From positions 1 to 64,000 of the forward strand of contig JAINUG010000371.1 of NCBI GenBank assembly GCA_029706075.1: a stretch of DNA of 64,000 nt, read 5' to 3'. Positions 13,401-25,769 of this stretch are shown piece after piece. The position numbers were made by a program, and so were the translations under genes. The notes below the pieces were generated by a model, which made no database searches, was not told where the DNA came from, and saw only the letters and a list, made by a program, of their open reading frames with translations. This stretch comes from Aldrovandia affinis (lineage: Eukaryota; Chordata; Actinopteri; Notacanthiformes; Halosauridae). Each line of letters starts with the position of its first letter. Position 1 is the first letter of the stretch.

Positions 13401-13799
13401 AGGCCATACTATATTATTGAATAAAGTCACAGCTAATGGTGTTGTTAGTCACGTCAATCCCTTTGAGGTGACTTTATTCATATTCTCTTTGACCTCGAGT
13501 GCCTCTTAACTTTATAACTTAGTTACTACATATTTAAAACAATCAGGCTGCATGGACTCTGATTAATTAAAAACGTTATTTTTTAATAAGTAGATTAATT
13601 AGATTCCATCTACAGATATGTAGTACCTCACACAGGGCAAACAAGAAATGGTTGCTATGCAACAAAAGCGCCATACTGACAGCTGAATGTGGACGGGCTG
13701 GATAGTTAGCTAATCAGCCAGCCTAGTGGGCAATTTTTTATGGGGTGTCTGTCTGAAGATGCTGCAGACACTCCAGTTCCTTACGCCAGGATCCATAGA

Positions 13800-14160
13800 C
13801 CTGTCCAGTCTGTAGGTCCTCTTGATCCACCAGACTAGGGGGTGTAGACCTGGCAGGTCACTGTCTGAGTGCAGAGGAAGTTGTGGGTGCTGCTTTGGTG
13901 AGTGACCACTTTGGCAGACTCAAGTGGAAGTGGCTGTCTGAACACTCTGAACCTATTTGCCAGAATTCCAAAGACATTCTCCACACAGTGCCTTGCCCGG
14001 GAGAAGTCGGTAGTTAAACACCTTCTTGTCTTCATCCATTTAGGCTCTCGGAGTAGGTCTCATGAGCCAAGGCTTCAGTCAATGGCCCCATATGCTATGA
14101 TGGCGTAGGGTACAGGGAACCTCTCTGCCTGGTAGGCTATCTGGGGCTGGTAAGTTTAGA
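13800..14160 (-). pseudogene. PIF/Harbinger transposase C-terminal fragment (left copy)
   Basis: The minus strand reads SRARHCVENVFGILANRFRV, the hallmark of the C-terminal part of HARBI1-like DDE transposases. It then shifts frame before HNFLCTQTVTCQVYTP and the stop (about 13,838). No N-terminal or first catalytic part is visible, so this is a remnant. Confidence 0.85.
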
Positions 14161-14259
14161 GTGTTCTTTTCAGTGCACTGCTCACACACACTTTTCCCAG
14201 ACCCCCTAACTCACTTCACGTTGGTTCTGACGTCAATATAAATTAACTTCAGGTCAGTG

Positions 14260-14720
14260 TCAACTATGTCTTTATAGTTATAATAAAATGAACCAGAGTT
14301 TGGTGGAGGTTGTATGCTTTCCATCTAGGGCACCAAGGCAGTGTGGAGGAAATGCTACCTTTCCTCAAACTTAGATTTCCTTCCATTCCTCCGCTGATGA
14401 GGGCACCGTAATGGGATGGCTGGTGATTAGTGAACCCAAGCGCAGAGATGAGGCGGAGGCAGAGATGCGATGAGAAATGAAAATCTTTACTGAAATGATA
14501 ATGTTCTGGGTACAAAGCGTGAAAGAAGGTAACACAAACACTAAACAGCTGAGCACAGATCAATGAAAGCAGACAACTTAAATAAACAAAAAACAATAAT
14601 CAATTTAAACAATCAAGACAATGAACCCATTAAACAATAATCCAATAAGGCAATTAGGGAAAAAAACAAGTGTCAATGGCCCTCTGATGGCGAACAGCGG
14701 GATGAGCCGTCTTAGGCACT
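14260..14720 (-). mobile_element. LTR-like segment next to the palindrome centre (left copy)
   Basis: On the minus strand it has the TGTGCTCAGCTGTTTAGTG, CTCATCTCTGCGCTTGGGTT character typical of fish LTR ends, read from memory. No clear TG...CA boundary or target duplication was found. Mirror at 15,090-15,540. Confidence 0.3.
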
Positions 14721-14860
14721 TTAAGGTATTTTCTTTAGGCATTCATATAGTGCCTTACATGTCTGCAGTATTATTGTCTGAGATGCTGTGTCTGCTCACC
14801 CTGAATTAGTATTCCAGTGCAGTGAATGTTTGCTTGGTGGAAGATAGCACAACGTTGTGG

Positions 14861-14952
14861 CCAGGTGCTCTCTTGGGTATGGCTTTCCTCATTCAGGTGT
14901 GTCTTGTTTCATTATATTTGAGGTGCCACCATTTTCCAGGCAGTTAGATAGT
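14861..14952. other. Spacer at the centre of the inverted repeat
   Basis: These 92 bases have no counterpart in either arm. They are not self-complementary, and I see no SMRTbell-adapter-like sequence. The inner arm ends are ...AACGTTGTGG on the left and CCATAACGTTGTG... on the right. Confidence 0.85.
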
Positions 14953-15089
14953 CCATAACGTTGTGCTATCTTTCCACTGGGCAAACATTCACTGCACTGG
15001 AATACTAATTCCAGGGTGTGAGCAGACACAGCATCTCAGACACAATACTGCAGACATGTGAGCACTATATGAATACCTTAAAGAAAAAT

Positions 15090-15540
15090 ACCTTAAGTGC
15101 CTATGACGGCTCATCCACTATTCGCCACCAGGGAGCAGCATTGGACTACTTGTTTTTCCTAATTGCCTTATTGGATTATTGTTTAATGGGTTCATTGTGT
15201 GATTGTTTAAATTGATTATTGTTTTTGTTTATTTAAGTTGTCTCTTTCATTGATCTGTGCTCAGCTGTTTAGTGTTTGTGCGTTTGTACCAGACATTGCT
15301 GGTAAAGATTTTCATTTCTCATCGCATCTCTGCCTCCGCCTCATCTGCGCTTGGGTTCACCTAATCACCAGCCATCCCGATGCAGTGCCCTCATCAGCGG
15401 AGGAATGGAAGGGGAAATCTAAGTTTGAGGAAGGTAGCATTTCCTACACTCTTGCTTGGTGCCCTAGATGGAAAGCATACAACCTCCACCAAACTCTGGT
15501 TCATTTTATTATAACTATAAAAAGACATAGTTGACATTTG
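15090..15540 (+). mobile_element. LTR-like segment next to the palindrome centre (right copy)
   Basis: Mirror of the left segment, with GTGCTCAGCTGTTTAGTGTT and CATCTGCGCTTGGGTTCACC. The boundary is equally unclear. Confidence 0.3.
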
Positions 15541-15599
15541 TTAATTTATATTAGTCAGAACCAACGGTAGCACGTGAGTTTAGGGGGTCTGGGAAGAGT

Positions 15600-15955
15600 G
15601 TGGTATGAGCAGTGCACTGAAGAATTTCTCCCTAAACTTACCAGCCAGATAGCCTACCAGGCAGAGGTTCCACGTCACATACATCATAACATGGGCCAGC
15701 TGGGCCTAAAGAAGCCTTGGCTCAGAGACCTTACCCGAGCCTAAATGGATGAAGACAAGAAGGTGTTTAACTACCGACTCTCCCGGGCAAGGCACTGTGT
15801 GGAATGTCTTTGGAATTCTGGCAAATGAGTTCAGAGTGTTCAGACCCAGCCACTTCCCACTTGAGTCTGCCAAAGTGGTCACTCTCACCAAAGCAGCACT
15901 CCACAACTTCCTCTGCACTCAGACAGTGACCTGCCAGGTCTACACCCCCTAGTCT
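15600..15955 (+). pseudogene. PIF/Harbinger transposase C-terminal fragment (right copy)
   Basis: Mirror of 13,800-14,160 on the plus strand. The R-x-V-E-N-x-F-G-I-L-A-N region is frame-damaged, but AALHNFLCTQTVTCQVYTP to the stop is intact, the opposite of the left copy. Confidence 0.85.
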
Positions 15956-16379
15956 GGTGGATCAAGAGGACCTACAGACTGGACAGGTCATCCTGGATCT
16001 GGCGTAAGAGCAGATGTCTGCAGCATCAGACAGACACCCCGCAAAATTGCCCACTAGGCTGGCTGATTAGCTAACGCCAGCCACGCTCCACATTCAGCTG
16101 TCAGTATGGCGCTTTCTTTTTGTTGCATAGCAACCATTTCTTGTTTGCTTGCTGAGGTACTACATACTCTGGCAGAAGGATGGAATCTAATTAATCTACT
16201 TATTAAAATAACGTTTTAATTAATCAGAGTCCATGTAGCTGATTGTTTTTAAATATGTAGTAACTGTTATATGAAAACAATAAGGCACTCGGGACGTGCT
16301 ACTCATGAATAAAGTCACCTCAAAGGGATTGGCGTGACTAACAACACCCATTAGCTGTGACTTTATTCACAATATATTA

Positions 16380-18050
16380 TGGCCTCTTGTGCCTTGTGCT
16401 TAAATAAGTTAATTTACATCTGTAGTCCCATCTCTGTAGGCATATAACGAAAAACGCACATCTCCATATGACAATGCTAGACCAGATATATACAACATTA
16501 GAATCTGGTGTGTAATCTTTGCATGATTGGTTTGTTTTAGCCATGATTTCAACTGATGATTTTAAATGAAAACTGAGCATCACTAGAAATTGTCATTCAA
16601 AAATGTGTGGCTCTAATTGAAAAAGCCAATCTGCCAAACTGAGTTTGTTCTGTGCTGCAACACACAATCACCTATTTTGGCCATCCTTGGATTCTTTCCA
16701 TTTTCTGAGCACAGGGAGATTAATTATTTCAATGGGGGAGGAGCCAGATTATAGGTTATTTTATAAACTGAGCAGGCAATCGGCAAGGCACTCAAAAGAT
16801 ATCAGTGGTCAGGGAATTATTCTTCTGAATCATTTTGCCATGGGGGTCATTGCGATTTTATTTTTTTAAATGTACTTTGTTTCTTAAAAGACAGCTGTGA
16901 GTCAATAATGATTCCAAGGTATTTCAAAATATACGACCTGAATCCTTTCACCCATTCCAAATATATCTGGCTGTTGCATTTCATTTTTCTTGATATTGAT
17001 TGATTTCTTGGTATTGTACATACAGATTGGTCTTATTCATATTTAGTGTCAAGGTATTATGTGAGGCAGACTGGCTATTGCTGAAGTTAATTTGTTAACT
17101 TCTTGTCTGGTTTTACCATGCATATAAATGACAGTATCATCTGCATACATTTGCGGCTGACTTCAGGACCTATAAGTGGAAATCATTTACATACATACTG
17201 AATAGATGTGGTCCTAAAATTTAACCCTGAGGACACAAAGAACATTAGTAAATCTTATTTCCGACTCAGACCTTTCTGGCCCCAGGTGGTGTAACGTGAG
17301 CATTCGTGCAAGGGGCCCTGAGTGCAAGCTGGCTCTGGCCGGGAGGTCTGGCTCAGGGGCGCGTTGGCTGTGTGCACCAGGGAGGGGGAAGAAACCGGCG
17401 GGCTCACTTCGGCTCCCCAGTGATTATCGGAATCACGGTATTGGAATCATTGGAGTCAATGGTTCGGGGCCTCGAAAGAGGCAGTTCACCCGCCCACATC
17501 ACTGCTGGTCCCTGGGTAGTGGCTGGTCCCGTAGTTTGTGGAGGAAGGGTCAATTGAATTAATAGAGGGTACAATTGGCCATAAAATTGGGAGAAAAAGG
17601 GGATACAATCAGAAACAAACAAAAAAGAAATGTGCTCTCTGATGCTTAAATAAACTCAATAAGTTAAATAGGTTTTGTGAGAAGGATATTATGGTTTACA
17701 GTATCAAGTTATTTTCTCAAATCCAAAAATACAACCCCTGCAGCATGGCCTTTGTCAAGTTTTGCTTTCATTTTTCAATGAGGTAACAGTTAGCAGCATC
17801 AGATGAGTGATTAGTGCTGAACTCAAATTGCATGGAAGGAAGGGTGTCCTGAAAAGCCTGTTAGCATGTATGATATTAGTAGGAACATTAGTCCTGTAGT
17901 TGACCTTCAGTGTTGGTTCGTCTGTCTTAAATATAGTCATTGCTACAGACTTCCAGGCGTTTGGGACAATTGGTTGTTTTTATTTACAGGTTGAAGATGA
18001 GTGAAAGGAGTGCTTAAAGGTGTTTGTGTTTTTAAAAAGGTTGAATCCCA
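16380..18050 (-). mobile_element. LINE reverse-transcriptase fragment (right copy)
   Basis: Mirror of the left fragment on the minus strand. Here the catalytic motif YADDT is intact (about 17,131-17,150), while other stretches are shifted. It contains the mirrored SINE at 17,281-17,625. Confidence 0.75.
17281..17625 (+). mobile_element. Second-family SINE inserted in the LINE (right copy)
   Basis: Mirror of 12,090-12,478. Head CCCAGGTGGTGTAACG, tail AATAGAGGGTACAATTGGCC, then an A-rich end. Confidence 0.8.
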
Positions 18051-18244
18051 ATCTAATACATCTCGCAGCATTTTGGTAGAGTGCTTTTGCATATTTTTCT
18101 GTTAATGTTAAAAACAGTTGGTATAATTTGGATTTTTGATTTTTGTACCAGGTTGTGTGTTAGACTCAATAAAATATCAATCAATAAAATAGCTATAAAA
18201 TGTGGAGGCAATTTAATCAGGATTATATGAGTTAAAATTCCCTG

Positions 18245-18600
18245 CACATGGGCCCCGGGTAGCGTAGAGGTCCTGCTTGCACTGTAACGCCGGGAGTACA
18301 AGCTGCCTACTGAAGTCGCAGTTTGAAACCCGACTGCATCAGTCCGACTCTGGCCAGGGGCCCTGATTGGGGGGGCTTTTGGCTGTTTGCCCCAAGTGGG
18401 GGAAGAAGTCATGGAGCAGTAGGGCATTCTTAAAGATAAGGTGGGGAAAAGTTCTGTCTGGGAGGCAGATCATTGCTGGCCTCTGGATAGCTTGACCTGG
18501 AGAACGGGTGGCGAGCTCGTGAAGGCGGAGCGAATCAAAATAAATAGAGGGTTGAATTGGCTGCTATATTTGGAGAAAAACGAATGAAAAATAAATAAAA
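18245..18600 (+). mobile_element. tRNA-derived SINE, second family (right copy)
   Basis: Mirror of 11,075-11,455. The head is GGGCCCCGGGTAGCGTAGAG and the tail is AATAGAGGGTTGAATTGGC followed by an A-rich end. Confidence 0.8.
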
Positions 18601-19492
18601 AATTATTTTCAGTTTAAGTCCTTTCCCTGATTAGACCTGGTCATGTCTTTTGAATTCTGTGGGAATATAGCTTTTTGTCTTTTTGGTAAACAAACCTGCT
18701 TTTTATTTCTTTGAGATAAGTGTTAAGTTGTGGTCTGACAGCCAGTGAGGAGATTTAATTCAACACTTCAGCCAAAGTGTCCTATGGCTCATATATGAAG
18801 CTGCTGTTTTCTGTCCCTGTTTAAGCACCTTGGTAACTACTTGGAAAATAGAGACATGGGAGGAACAAGGAACTTTCATTACTGCGTTTTCTATTTTCCA
18901 CAAAGAGGTGAAGGTGCCTTGACTTTATGTTTGATTGTTCACCCTTTAAATACTGCTTGTTTTCAGAAGTAGATTTAGATACTTCTCTTGTTGTAAGATT
19001 CCAATAGCTGATATCAGTTGAAGGCAAAGTAATATTTTGTATGTGAGAGAGAGAGTGAGAGAGAGTGAGTGAGTGAGAGAGAGAGGACTTTATTTACTTT
19101 TAAGTATTCCTTCTTTAGGCAGTAAATCCGGGGAGCTTAACAGATGCTTCCATTCTAAAATAAATAAATAGGTTTAAAACACAAACAAAGACTAAACAAC
19201 ACAAAAAAACCTGTATTCACAGAGACCACCAAAAATCTTAAAATTTCCACATCAAATCCTATCTTCTACGAGACCACACAGAGCCATGCAAAAATTCCCC
19301 ACTGGGTTCCCTGAATGAACTCATCAGTTGACGAAAAGTGCAAACTCAATTGCTCTCCCAGCCTTGATGAGGAAACACTTCAGCACACTTACAAGATCAG
19401 TCAACCCCCTCCCTGTAATGTTATGTTTCTGGAGACTGACCATGTTGTCATCTTGGCAAAACAAGTACTTTTTTTCCTTGCCACAACTGTTC

Positions 19493-19858
19493 CATCCATC
19501 CATCCATTGTCTAGGCCGCTTATTCCTGGTCAGGGTCGCAGGGGGGTGCTGGAGCCTATCCCAGCATGCGTTCGGGCGAGAGGCAGGAATACACCTGGAC
19601 AGGTCGCCAATCCATGTAGGGCACACACACCATTCACTCACACACTCATACCCTACGGGCAATTTTAGACTCTCCAATTAGCCTAACGTGCATGTCTTTG
19701 GACTGTGGAAGGCCCGGAGTACCCGGAGAAACCCACGCGAGACCACGGGGGAGAACATGCAAACTCCACACCAGAAAGGCCCCCGGCCCATAGTTCGAAC
19801 CCGAGACCTTCTTGCTGTGAGGCGACAGCGCTATCCACTGCACCACCGTGCAAGCCAA
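19493..19858 (-). mobile_element. tRNA-derived SINE with (ATGG)n tail (right copy)
   Basis: Mirror of 9,820-10,182. The (CCAT)n tail comes first, and box B reads GGTTCGAACTATGGG here, with two substitutions. The target duplication is damaged on the tail side. Confidence 0.9.
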
Positions 19859-19968
19859 CAACATATTTCAAAACATAAATAAACACTCCCCATGAACAAG
19901 CCTCCCCCAGAGTATAGCATTCACCTTTTAACCACCTGAGTGCCCTAAGCATCCACATTCTGCAAGTA

Positions 19969-20491
19969 CAGGTGACTGCCAAAATAAAAGGAAACACTTA
20001 ATAAATGGGGGGGGACAGTAGTATATTGAAAGCAGGAGGTTCCTGAGTTCATTAAGTAATTAACATCCCATCATGCTTAGGGCCATGTACAAAAATTCAC
20101 CTTCATGCTATGGTGAAGAATTTCTATCCTGGGAAAGGTGATGAGTGGTCTCTTCAGGACAATGTCCCCTATCCACAGGGCTTGAATGGTCACTGAATGG
20201 TTTGATGAGTATTAAAAATGATGTAAACCATATGCCATGGCCGTCTCATTCACCAGATCTCAACCCAATTGAACACTTACGGAAGATTCTGGAGTAGCAC
20301 CTGAAACAGCATTTTCAACCACGATCAACAAAACACAAAATGATTAAATCTATTGTGGAAGAATGGTATTGCATCCCTCCAATAGAGTTCCAGACACTTG
20401 CAGAATCTATGCCAAGGTGTATTGAAGCTGTTCTGATGGCTTGTAGTTGACCAATGCCTCATTAAGACACTTTAATTTTGGCAGTTGTCAA
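19969..20491 (+). mobile_element. Tc1-like transposon remnant (right copy)
   Basis: Starts CAGGTGACTGCCAAAATAAA and ends TTTTGGCAGTTGTCAA. The plus strand reads MPWPSHSPDLNPIEH (about 20,233-20,275) followed by a TAG-interrupted C-terminal helix region. Same deletion structure as the left copy. Confidence 0.85.
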
Positions 20492-20577
20492 TGGGGTACT
20501 TGTACAAGGACCCGCAGAAACCTTTCAAGGATGACTCTGAACCAATAAAGTCTCACCACTTGGGACAGTTTTGGGAA

Positions 20578-20694
20578 ACCAGCCCTCACCAGGCCAGCCC
20601 TCACCAGACCAACCCTCACCAGGCCAGCCCTCACCAGGCCAGCCCTCAACTGGCAAACCCTCACCAGGCCAGCCCTCACCAGGCCAGCCCTCAA
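20578..20694 (-). repeat. 15-base tandem repeat (right copy)
   Basis: About eight regular units like AGCCCTCACCAGGCC, the reverse complement of the left array, including the same variant units (CAACTGGCAAACCC). Confidence 0.9.
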
Positions 20695-20999
20695 GGCAGA
20701 GTCCATAGCCTCCACAGGTAAGGCTGGCTAATAGAACAGTGGCTCCTCCCTCAGCCACAGCGCTGAAGCAAGGCTCCCTCTCTGGCCACCGTGAAAGCCA
20801 GACCACACATTGAGAACTGTTTGGTAAAATGAGGGTCAGCCCCAATCCATCTCTGTCACTCTCATGACTGTAGTCAGCCCAGAGAGAGCGAGAGAGAGAG
20901 GACAGTAGCATAGTGTGGTTGCTGCCAATTGTGAAAGGTAATCTTAATGCTTTGACGAACATGTGCAGGTTGATTGACATTAATACATTAGTACATACA

Positions 21000-21115
21000 T
21001 ACATATTACTGCACTGATCTCTTGCTTGAGGAACTATGATTGTTCCTACCATGTATTTATGCACATCTATAAGTCGCTCTGGATAGATCTTAAAATGTCA
21101 AATGTAAATGCAGTG
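21000..21115 (+). mobile_element. L2-type LINE 3' tail fragment (right copy)
   Basis: Mirror of 8,555-8,660: TGCACTGATCTCTTGC...ATAAGTCGCTCTGGATA, followed by AATGTAAATG. Confidence 0.7.
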
Positions 21116-22507
21116 ATTTTATAGGCTTGAGGAACTACTGTTTTATCATTCTTATACATCCTTAATGCTGTCTTTTGCTCCAATTTCTTTGTCCTTATGA
21201 CAAAGGGTTTCCATGTACGTAAATACAACAAAGTGACTGTTCAATACATTGATATCCAACTCAAAAGATATTATTTTTTATTTGTTTGTTTTCCCAAAGA
21301 AAGTTTGGTATTTTAAGAAATGTTTTAAATGGCATCATTATCACGTGCTGGAAATTGAAGAAAACCTGAAAAAAATATGGCATATTTCTGGCTTGAACAA
21401 CAATGAAAAATACCAACTATCTAATGTTCCCAAATCACAGCATTGTTACTTTGAGTCTATTTGCCTTTTTCTCTTTAAATGTACTGGCTTACTACTGTGT
21501 AGTTTTATGAGACTCTCACTATTTGCTAGATGCGTATCTTCTACATGACAAATCCTTTCTCAAACTTACCTTTGTATAGTCACTGTTTTTGTGCTATTGG
21601 CATGAGTAAATTAACTGAGAGAATATTGAAACAATGTCTCAGATTAAGTACCAATGAACATTTGTGTCTCCGTGAATTGTTACCAGGTGCCCTTGGGTTT
21701 TGTGTCCTGTAAGTCATTTCATTCTGGTTTTTAATTCCATCAAACATGCAAAAGTTGTTTTAATAAATCTTTAAATATCCCTTTTAAGGTCTATGTAAAC
21801 TCTACATTTGTATTACATATTGTGCAGTTAATTGACTTCCTGTTAATAAAATCAAGTACAAAAATGACCATTTTAGCAATACCTTCTTTTTTCTGATGGT
21901 CAGCTAGTTTTCCCCATAGATCATTTTCTTTTGGAGCACACTGCCATCTTGTGGATAATCACTGAAACTGACGTTTTGATCTCTGATCTCAGCCAGAGCA
22001 GTAGTAGTATAGAAATACAGTATAAGTGAATGTGTGATTTAGTAGGGGTTTCCATATTGAGAAATTACACACACACATTTACAATACACACACTGTTGCT
22101 ATGCTATAAATACTCCCATCTCAATAGGTGCATATTGTAACCTTTCAATGGCTTTTCCTAACCTGACCTTAATAAAGCGGCTTAGGAATATTTATTCATG
22201 TTGACTAGCCTTCAGTGATGCATTTAATGATGTATGATGCATTATTATTAGAAATGTATTGATAAATTATAATCTCAAAATAAGTGTTACCAGAATCACA
22301 TGGCCCAGACACACTGATAAATCCTGATAAATGTGTCACATGCATACATGTAGCCTACAGTATGTAACAGGATTGGCAGTGATTGTGCTTGCTGTATTTT
22401 GGTCGTATGAAGTGAAGCACCTAGGCCAGGAAAATAAACTCTGAAATCTAGATAGCAGTAGAGGTGATGTCCCGATTAATGCAATGAATGAGTCTATGGC
22501 ATCCATA

Positions 22508-24024
22508 TTAGGTTGGTTTGTGAGTTATTGGTGTGAATTCCAGATGGGTGATCGAGAATGGCACCTCAAACACACTGCAGGATGCCCTGTTCTGGGAGTA
22601 CATTGGGCTTATTGCGTGAGTCTGCCTCTTCCTTCTCATCATGGTGAAGGCACAGATGATGAGCATTAAAACAGCAGCGATCACCCACAGCACTTCCCCC
22701 CACAATATAGGCTAGAGCAGGAAGGTCTGGAGGTTGGTGGATGATAATTTTTGTCTTTTGTGACTATCCCAAGACCAAAGGTCCCATAATGCAACATGGA
22801 AGACTCTTTCTCTACCATGCTGTTCACACAAATGGAAATTTCTGGAGGGCTGCATGTCACAGAGATTACAATCCCTGTGTCCTGGTGCTGGTTTTTAGCC
22901 AAAATCCATTCTGTTTGAGCTGTGCTGGATGTGATAGTTGTGGTAGAAATTATATTTGATAACTAACTGATGAAAAAAATAAAACATACCTGAGACATAG
23001 ACTGGGATGTCCTTGGTCTGAAGTGTTCTGGTGGAGGTTGTGGTTCTCTCCAGCATTATTGCTGTGGCCTGGGGTCTGGACAGTAATGTTTAGTCTGGTG
23101 ACTTGTCTTGATGTTGCTTTGAGTGTATTGTGACAGCATCATGCTTTTGATTACAACGACAGGGTCAGTTGTGTCCATGCAACTGTGGGATAGGCTTCCC
23201 TCACTTTCAAGGGCATCTTGTTTGGTTGCAGACTGGAGGAGCTTTTTTTGTCCTAGATTCATCAGAGTATTGCATCTACATGCAACATGTTTAGAATCAG
23301 TTCACTGCTCAAATTCCAGGTGTCTCCCTATAAGGTGTTTAGATTTAGTGCATTTCAAAGAAACTAAAATACTCCAGACTTTCAGGAAAGCAGATTGCAG
23401 CTGCAGTTCCAAGGTTTATTTTCAGGTCTACAAATTACAGTTTGCTTATGAACACCTTTTGGGCTGGGTTGCACAGTCTGCTGTGTTTAAATTTGAGAAC
23501 CCAGAGGTGTGATAAATCACAGATTCCCCATCGTGGAGGTGCAGTTGTGGCTGACGTTTGAGCTCCATGATGTGAGCACAATTACCCAATGAGTGCTTTC
23601 TACTTTTAACATTTGATTCTAGTTTTACCACCTTTAGTTTGATTAAGTCTCTAAGAGTGTCTAGGTCAATCTGGGACAAGATTATTGCTCAAAAACAGTG
23701 TTATTGAATTCCGTAAGTGACTTAAGTTGTTTTTCTGATTACCCTGTTAACATTGTTGTTCAAAGTAAAGTCTATGAAAGATGTTTGAGGTCTGAATAGT
23801 TCACAAGTTTGTCGCGATTTATCATGTATAAATGTAGAAGCCCTTTATATGCATTTATGGCCAAGAACACAATCTGAGGCAAGGACTTTAGAAACTAGAT
23901 ATGCAAAAAAGCCACTGGGTAAAGCAGTAAGAGCATTTCCACTGAGACTCAGCTTTCTCAGCTGTACCAGTTCACCAAAAGCACCCACCTGCACCTTGCG
24001 CAACACATTTTCACAGAAATCCAT
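22508..24024 (-). pseudogene. LRR type I membrane receptor, right copy, partly intact
   Basis: The minus strand carries, in order: an LRR segment with KLSLSGNALTALPSGF (about 23,900-24,024), a further LRR-like piece with DTLRDLIKLKVVKL (about 23,640-23,675), the LRR C-terminal cap NKPWNCSCNLL (about 23,385-23,425), a Thr/Ser-rich stalk ending at a possible donor (GTATGT near 22,985), and a last exon at 22,508-22,711. The last exon has an acceptor CTGCTCTAG and is exactly 68 codons, phase 0. It encodes the membrane segment VLWVIAAVLMLIICAFTM, a basic RRKRQ stop-transfer and a tail of about 38 residues. This is the layout of single-pass LRR receptors. Stops and frame changes between the pieces prevent one continuous reading. 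I cannot name the family member. Confidence 0.65.
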
Positions 24025-24169
24025 AGAGCAGTTTTGTCAATCTGCCACTAACATTCCAGTGAGGCAATGTGGTAAATTCCCAAATAAAGCTACTTGAGAT
24101 CACACAGAGCACTAGAATAATCCAGGAGGAATGCTACTGATTGAGTTGTTTGGAATCTAATACAAAAGT

Positions 24170-24680
24170 GTCAAACTCATTCCATCGAGGGTAGAGTGTA
24201 TGCAAGTTTTTTTGCAACTAATGCATTACACCAGGTAATTTCAATTAGTTCCCCTTCTTGGTTGAAGAAGTGAAGAATTGTGACATATGTCATTTTTGTA
24301 TGTTAATTTTTATAAGTTTTCTTTGAATAACTTTACTTTAATTAAAGATTAGATATCACTCATATTTTGAGTGGAAGATCAAGCTGATGAACAACAAATA
24401 CATTTTTTCTTGTATGCATCTTTGCCAAGGGTGCCAATAATTCTGGAGGGCACTGTACACTTGGCCCTCAATGGAATGAGTTTGAGACCCCTGATTTCAA
24501 ATCATCCAAACTCAGATTAGATGTATATTTTGAGTGTCCAACCTGACAACAAAAACATTTTTCTTGCCTTTTTTGCTGCGTCTTTATGAGGTGCCAATAA
24601 TTCTGGAGGGCACTGTATACTCGGCCCTCAATGGAATGAGTTTGAGACCCCTGATCTAAATGTCCAAACTCAAATAAAAA
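24170..24680 (-). repeat. Right-arm copy of the tandem transposon-like fragment
   Basis: Carries AATTCTGGAGGGCACTGTA and GGAATGAGTTTGAGACCCCT twice each (about 24,430-24,495 and 24,597-24,655), with a third GAATGAGTTTGACA-like copy near 24,170. Confidence 0.6.
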
Positions 24681-25669
24681 TGTGAAATGTACCCTGCCAC
24701 AGAGATGATTACTTCCAAACTCAGGTGTTATGCTGACGAAGGTCCATTGACAAACAAGGGGAATTCTGAGATGCACAGGCAGTATATTTCCCATATTGCT
24801 GCATGTGCAAGAGTGGGGCATTAGGATGTTGATTGCTGGAGAAGCTGAAGGTGATTAAGAAAGGTTTCTCATTTGAATATCTTCTAATGATGTTTGGCTG
24901 TTTCACACAGAAAAGCCCAGGGCATTTCCTGTTTTACTAGCAGCTAGTTTTCTCTTTTTCTAATTTTTCTCCTCACTGCATTAGGTACATACAATTGTTC
25001 ATTATTGTATCACACAATCCATTGGATAACATCCGCTTATTTGACCTACTTTACTGTAGGCTATTTTGAAGCGTAATTTATGAAATGCTTAAGCTGTAAG
25101 CATAGCTAAGTTGTGAGAATAATCATGTGCACACAAACCATCTGCTCAAGTTTATGGCTGATGTAAAGTAACCAATAACAATAGGTCAAAAATATATACA
25201 TCACAATATCACATGTACTAACAATAATATCTCTATACAGAAAATAATATTGCACATGCTACAATTATACATGTAGTAATATTTAAATTATACTGTAATA
25301 TATATATATATGACATTTATTTACAAATCATTTTCTGTTAGTTACAAAGTTTTCTTCTTTTTCTTCTATCTTGCTTTTGCTCAAATCCTGCTACCAGTAC
25401 AGAGAAGGCAAAGATCGGAACCTGAAACTCCTATGGAAAGTGGGACTATAATATTCACAACGATGACACTACTGACCTACATTAAACTATTATTTGCGCA
25501 TACGCATCTAAACTGCGTAGAGCTTTATACGATTTCTGCACTGGTATCACTTCGCTACAGTTGTCATCATTTACCAAAATGAATATAGTCGTATCCATGG
25601 TAACAAGCCTAGAAAGCCTGCACAGACTGCAGTCCCCAGAAGGGGCTGGTGGTCATGTGGTATTACAAG

Positions 25670-25769
25670 ATGGCGTCTTCAACCTGATGGATGGTATAAG
25701 TGAGTCTCCCTCTAGCTACAGTATTGCATACATAGCTTACGCAACCTGGGTGGCAATCTCTTGTCTAAG
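25670..25769 (+). pseudogene. Possible first exon (right copy), frame broken
   Basis: Mirror of 3,888-3,979. It has the same ATGGCGTCTTCAAC start and the same GTATGT donor (25,770), but one C fewer than the left copy, so a TGA follows five codons. The second half diverges more from the left copy than the surroundings do. Confidence 0.3.

Larger units (their letters stand above)
1..14860 (+). repeat. Left arm of a giant inverted repeat
   Basis: The first bases, CGGTGGCCTGTGTCATCATT, are the near reverse complement of the sequence ending at 29,660, and the correspondence can be followed inward to GATAGCACAACGTTGTGG at 14,843-14,860. Landmarks mirror in order: CA repeat, LRR gene, Tc1 remnant, SINEs, LINE fragment, Harbinger remnant. 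Small indels and clustered mismatches occur every few tens of bases. The outer boundary is not visible because base 1 is still inside the arm. Confidence 0.97.
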
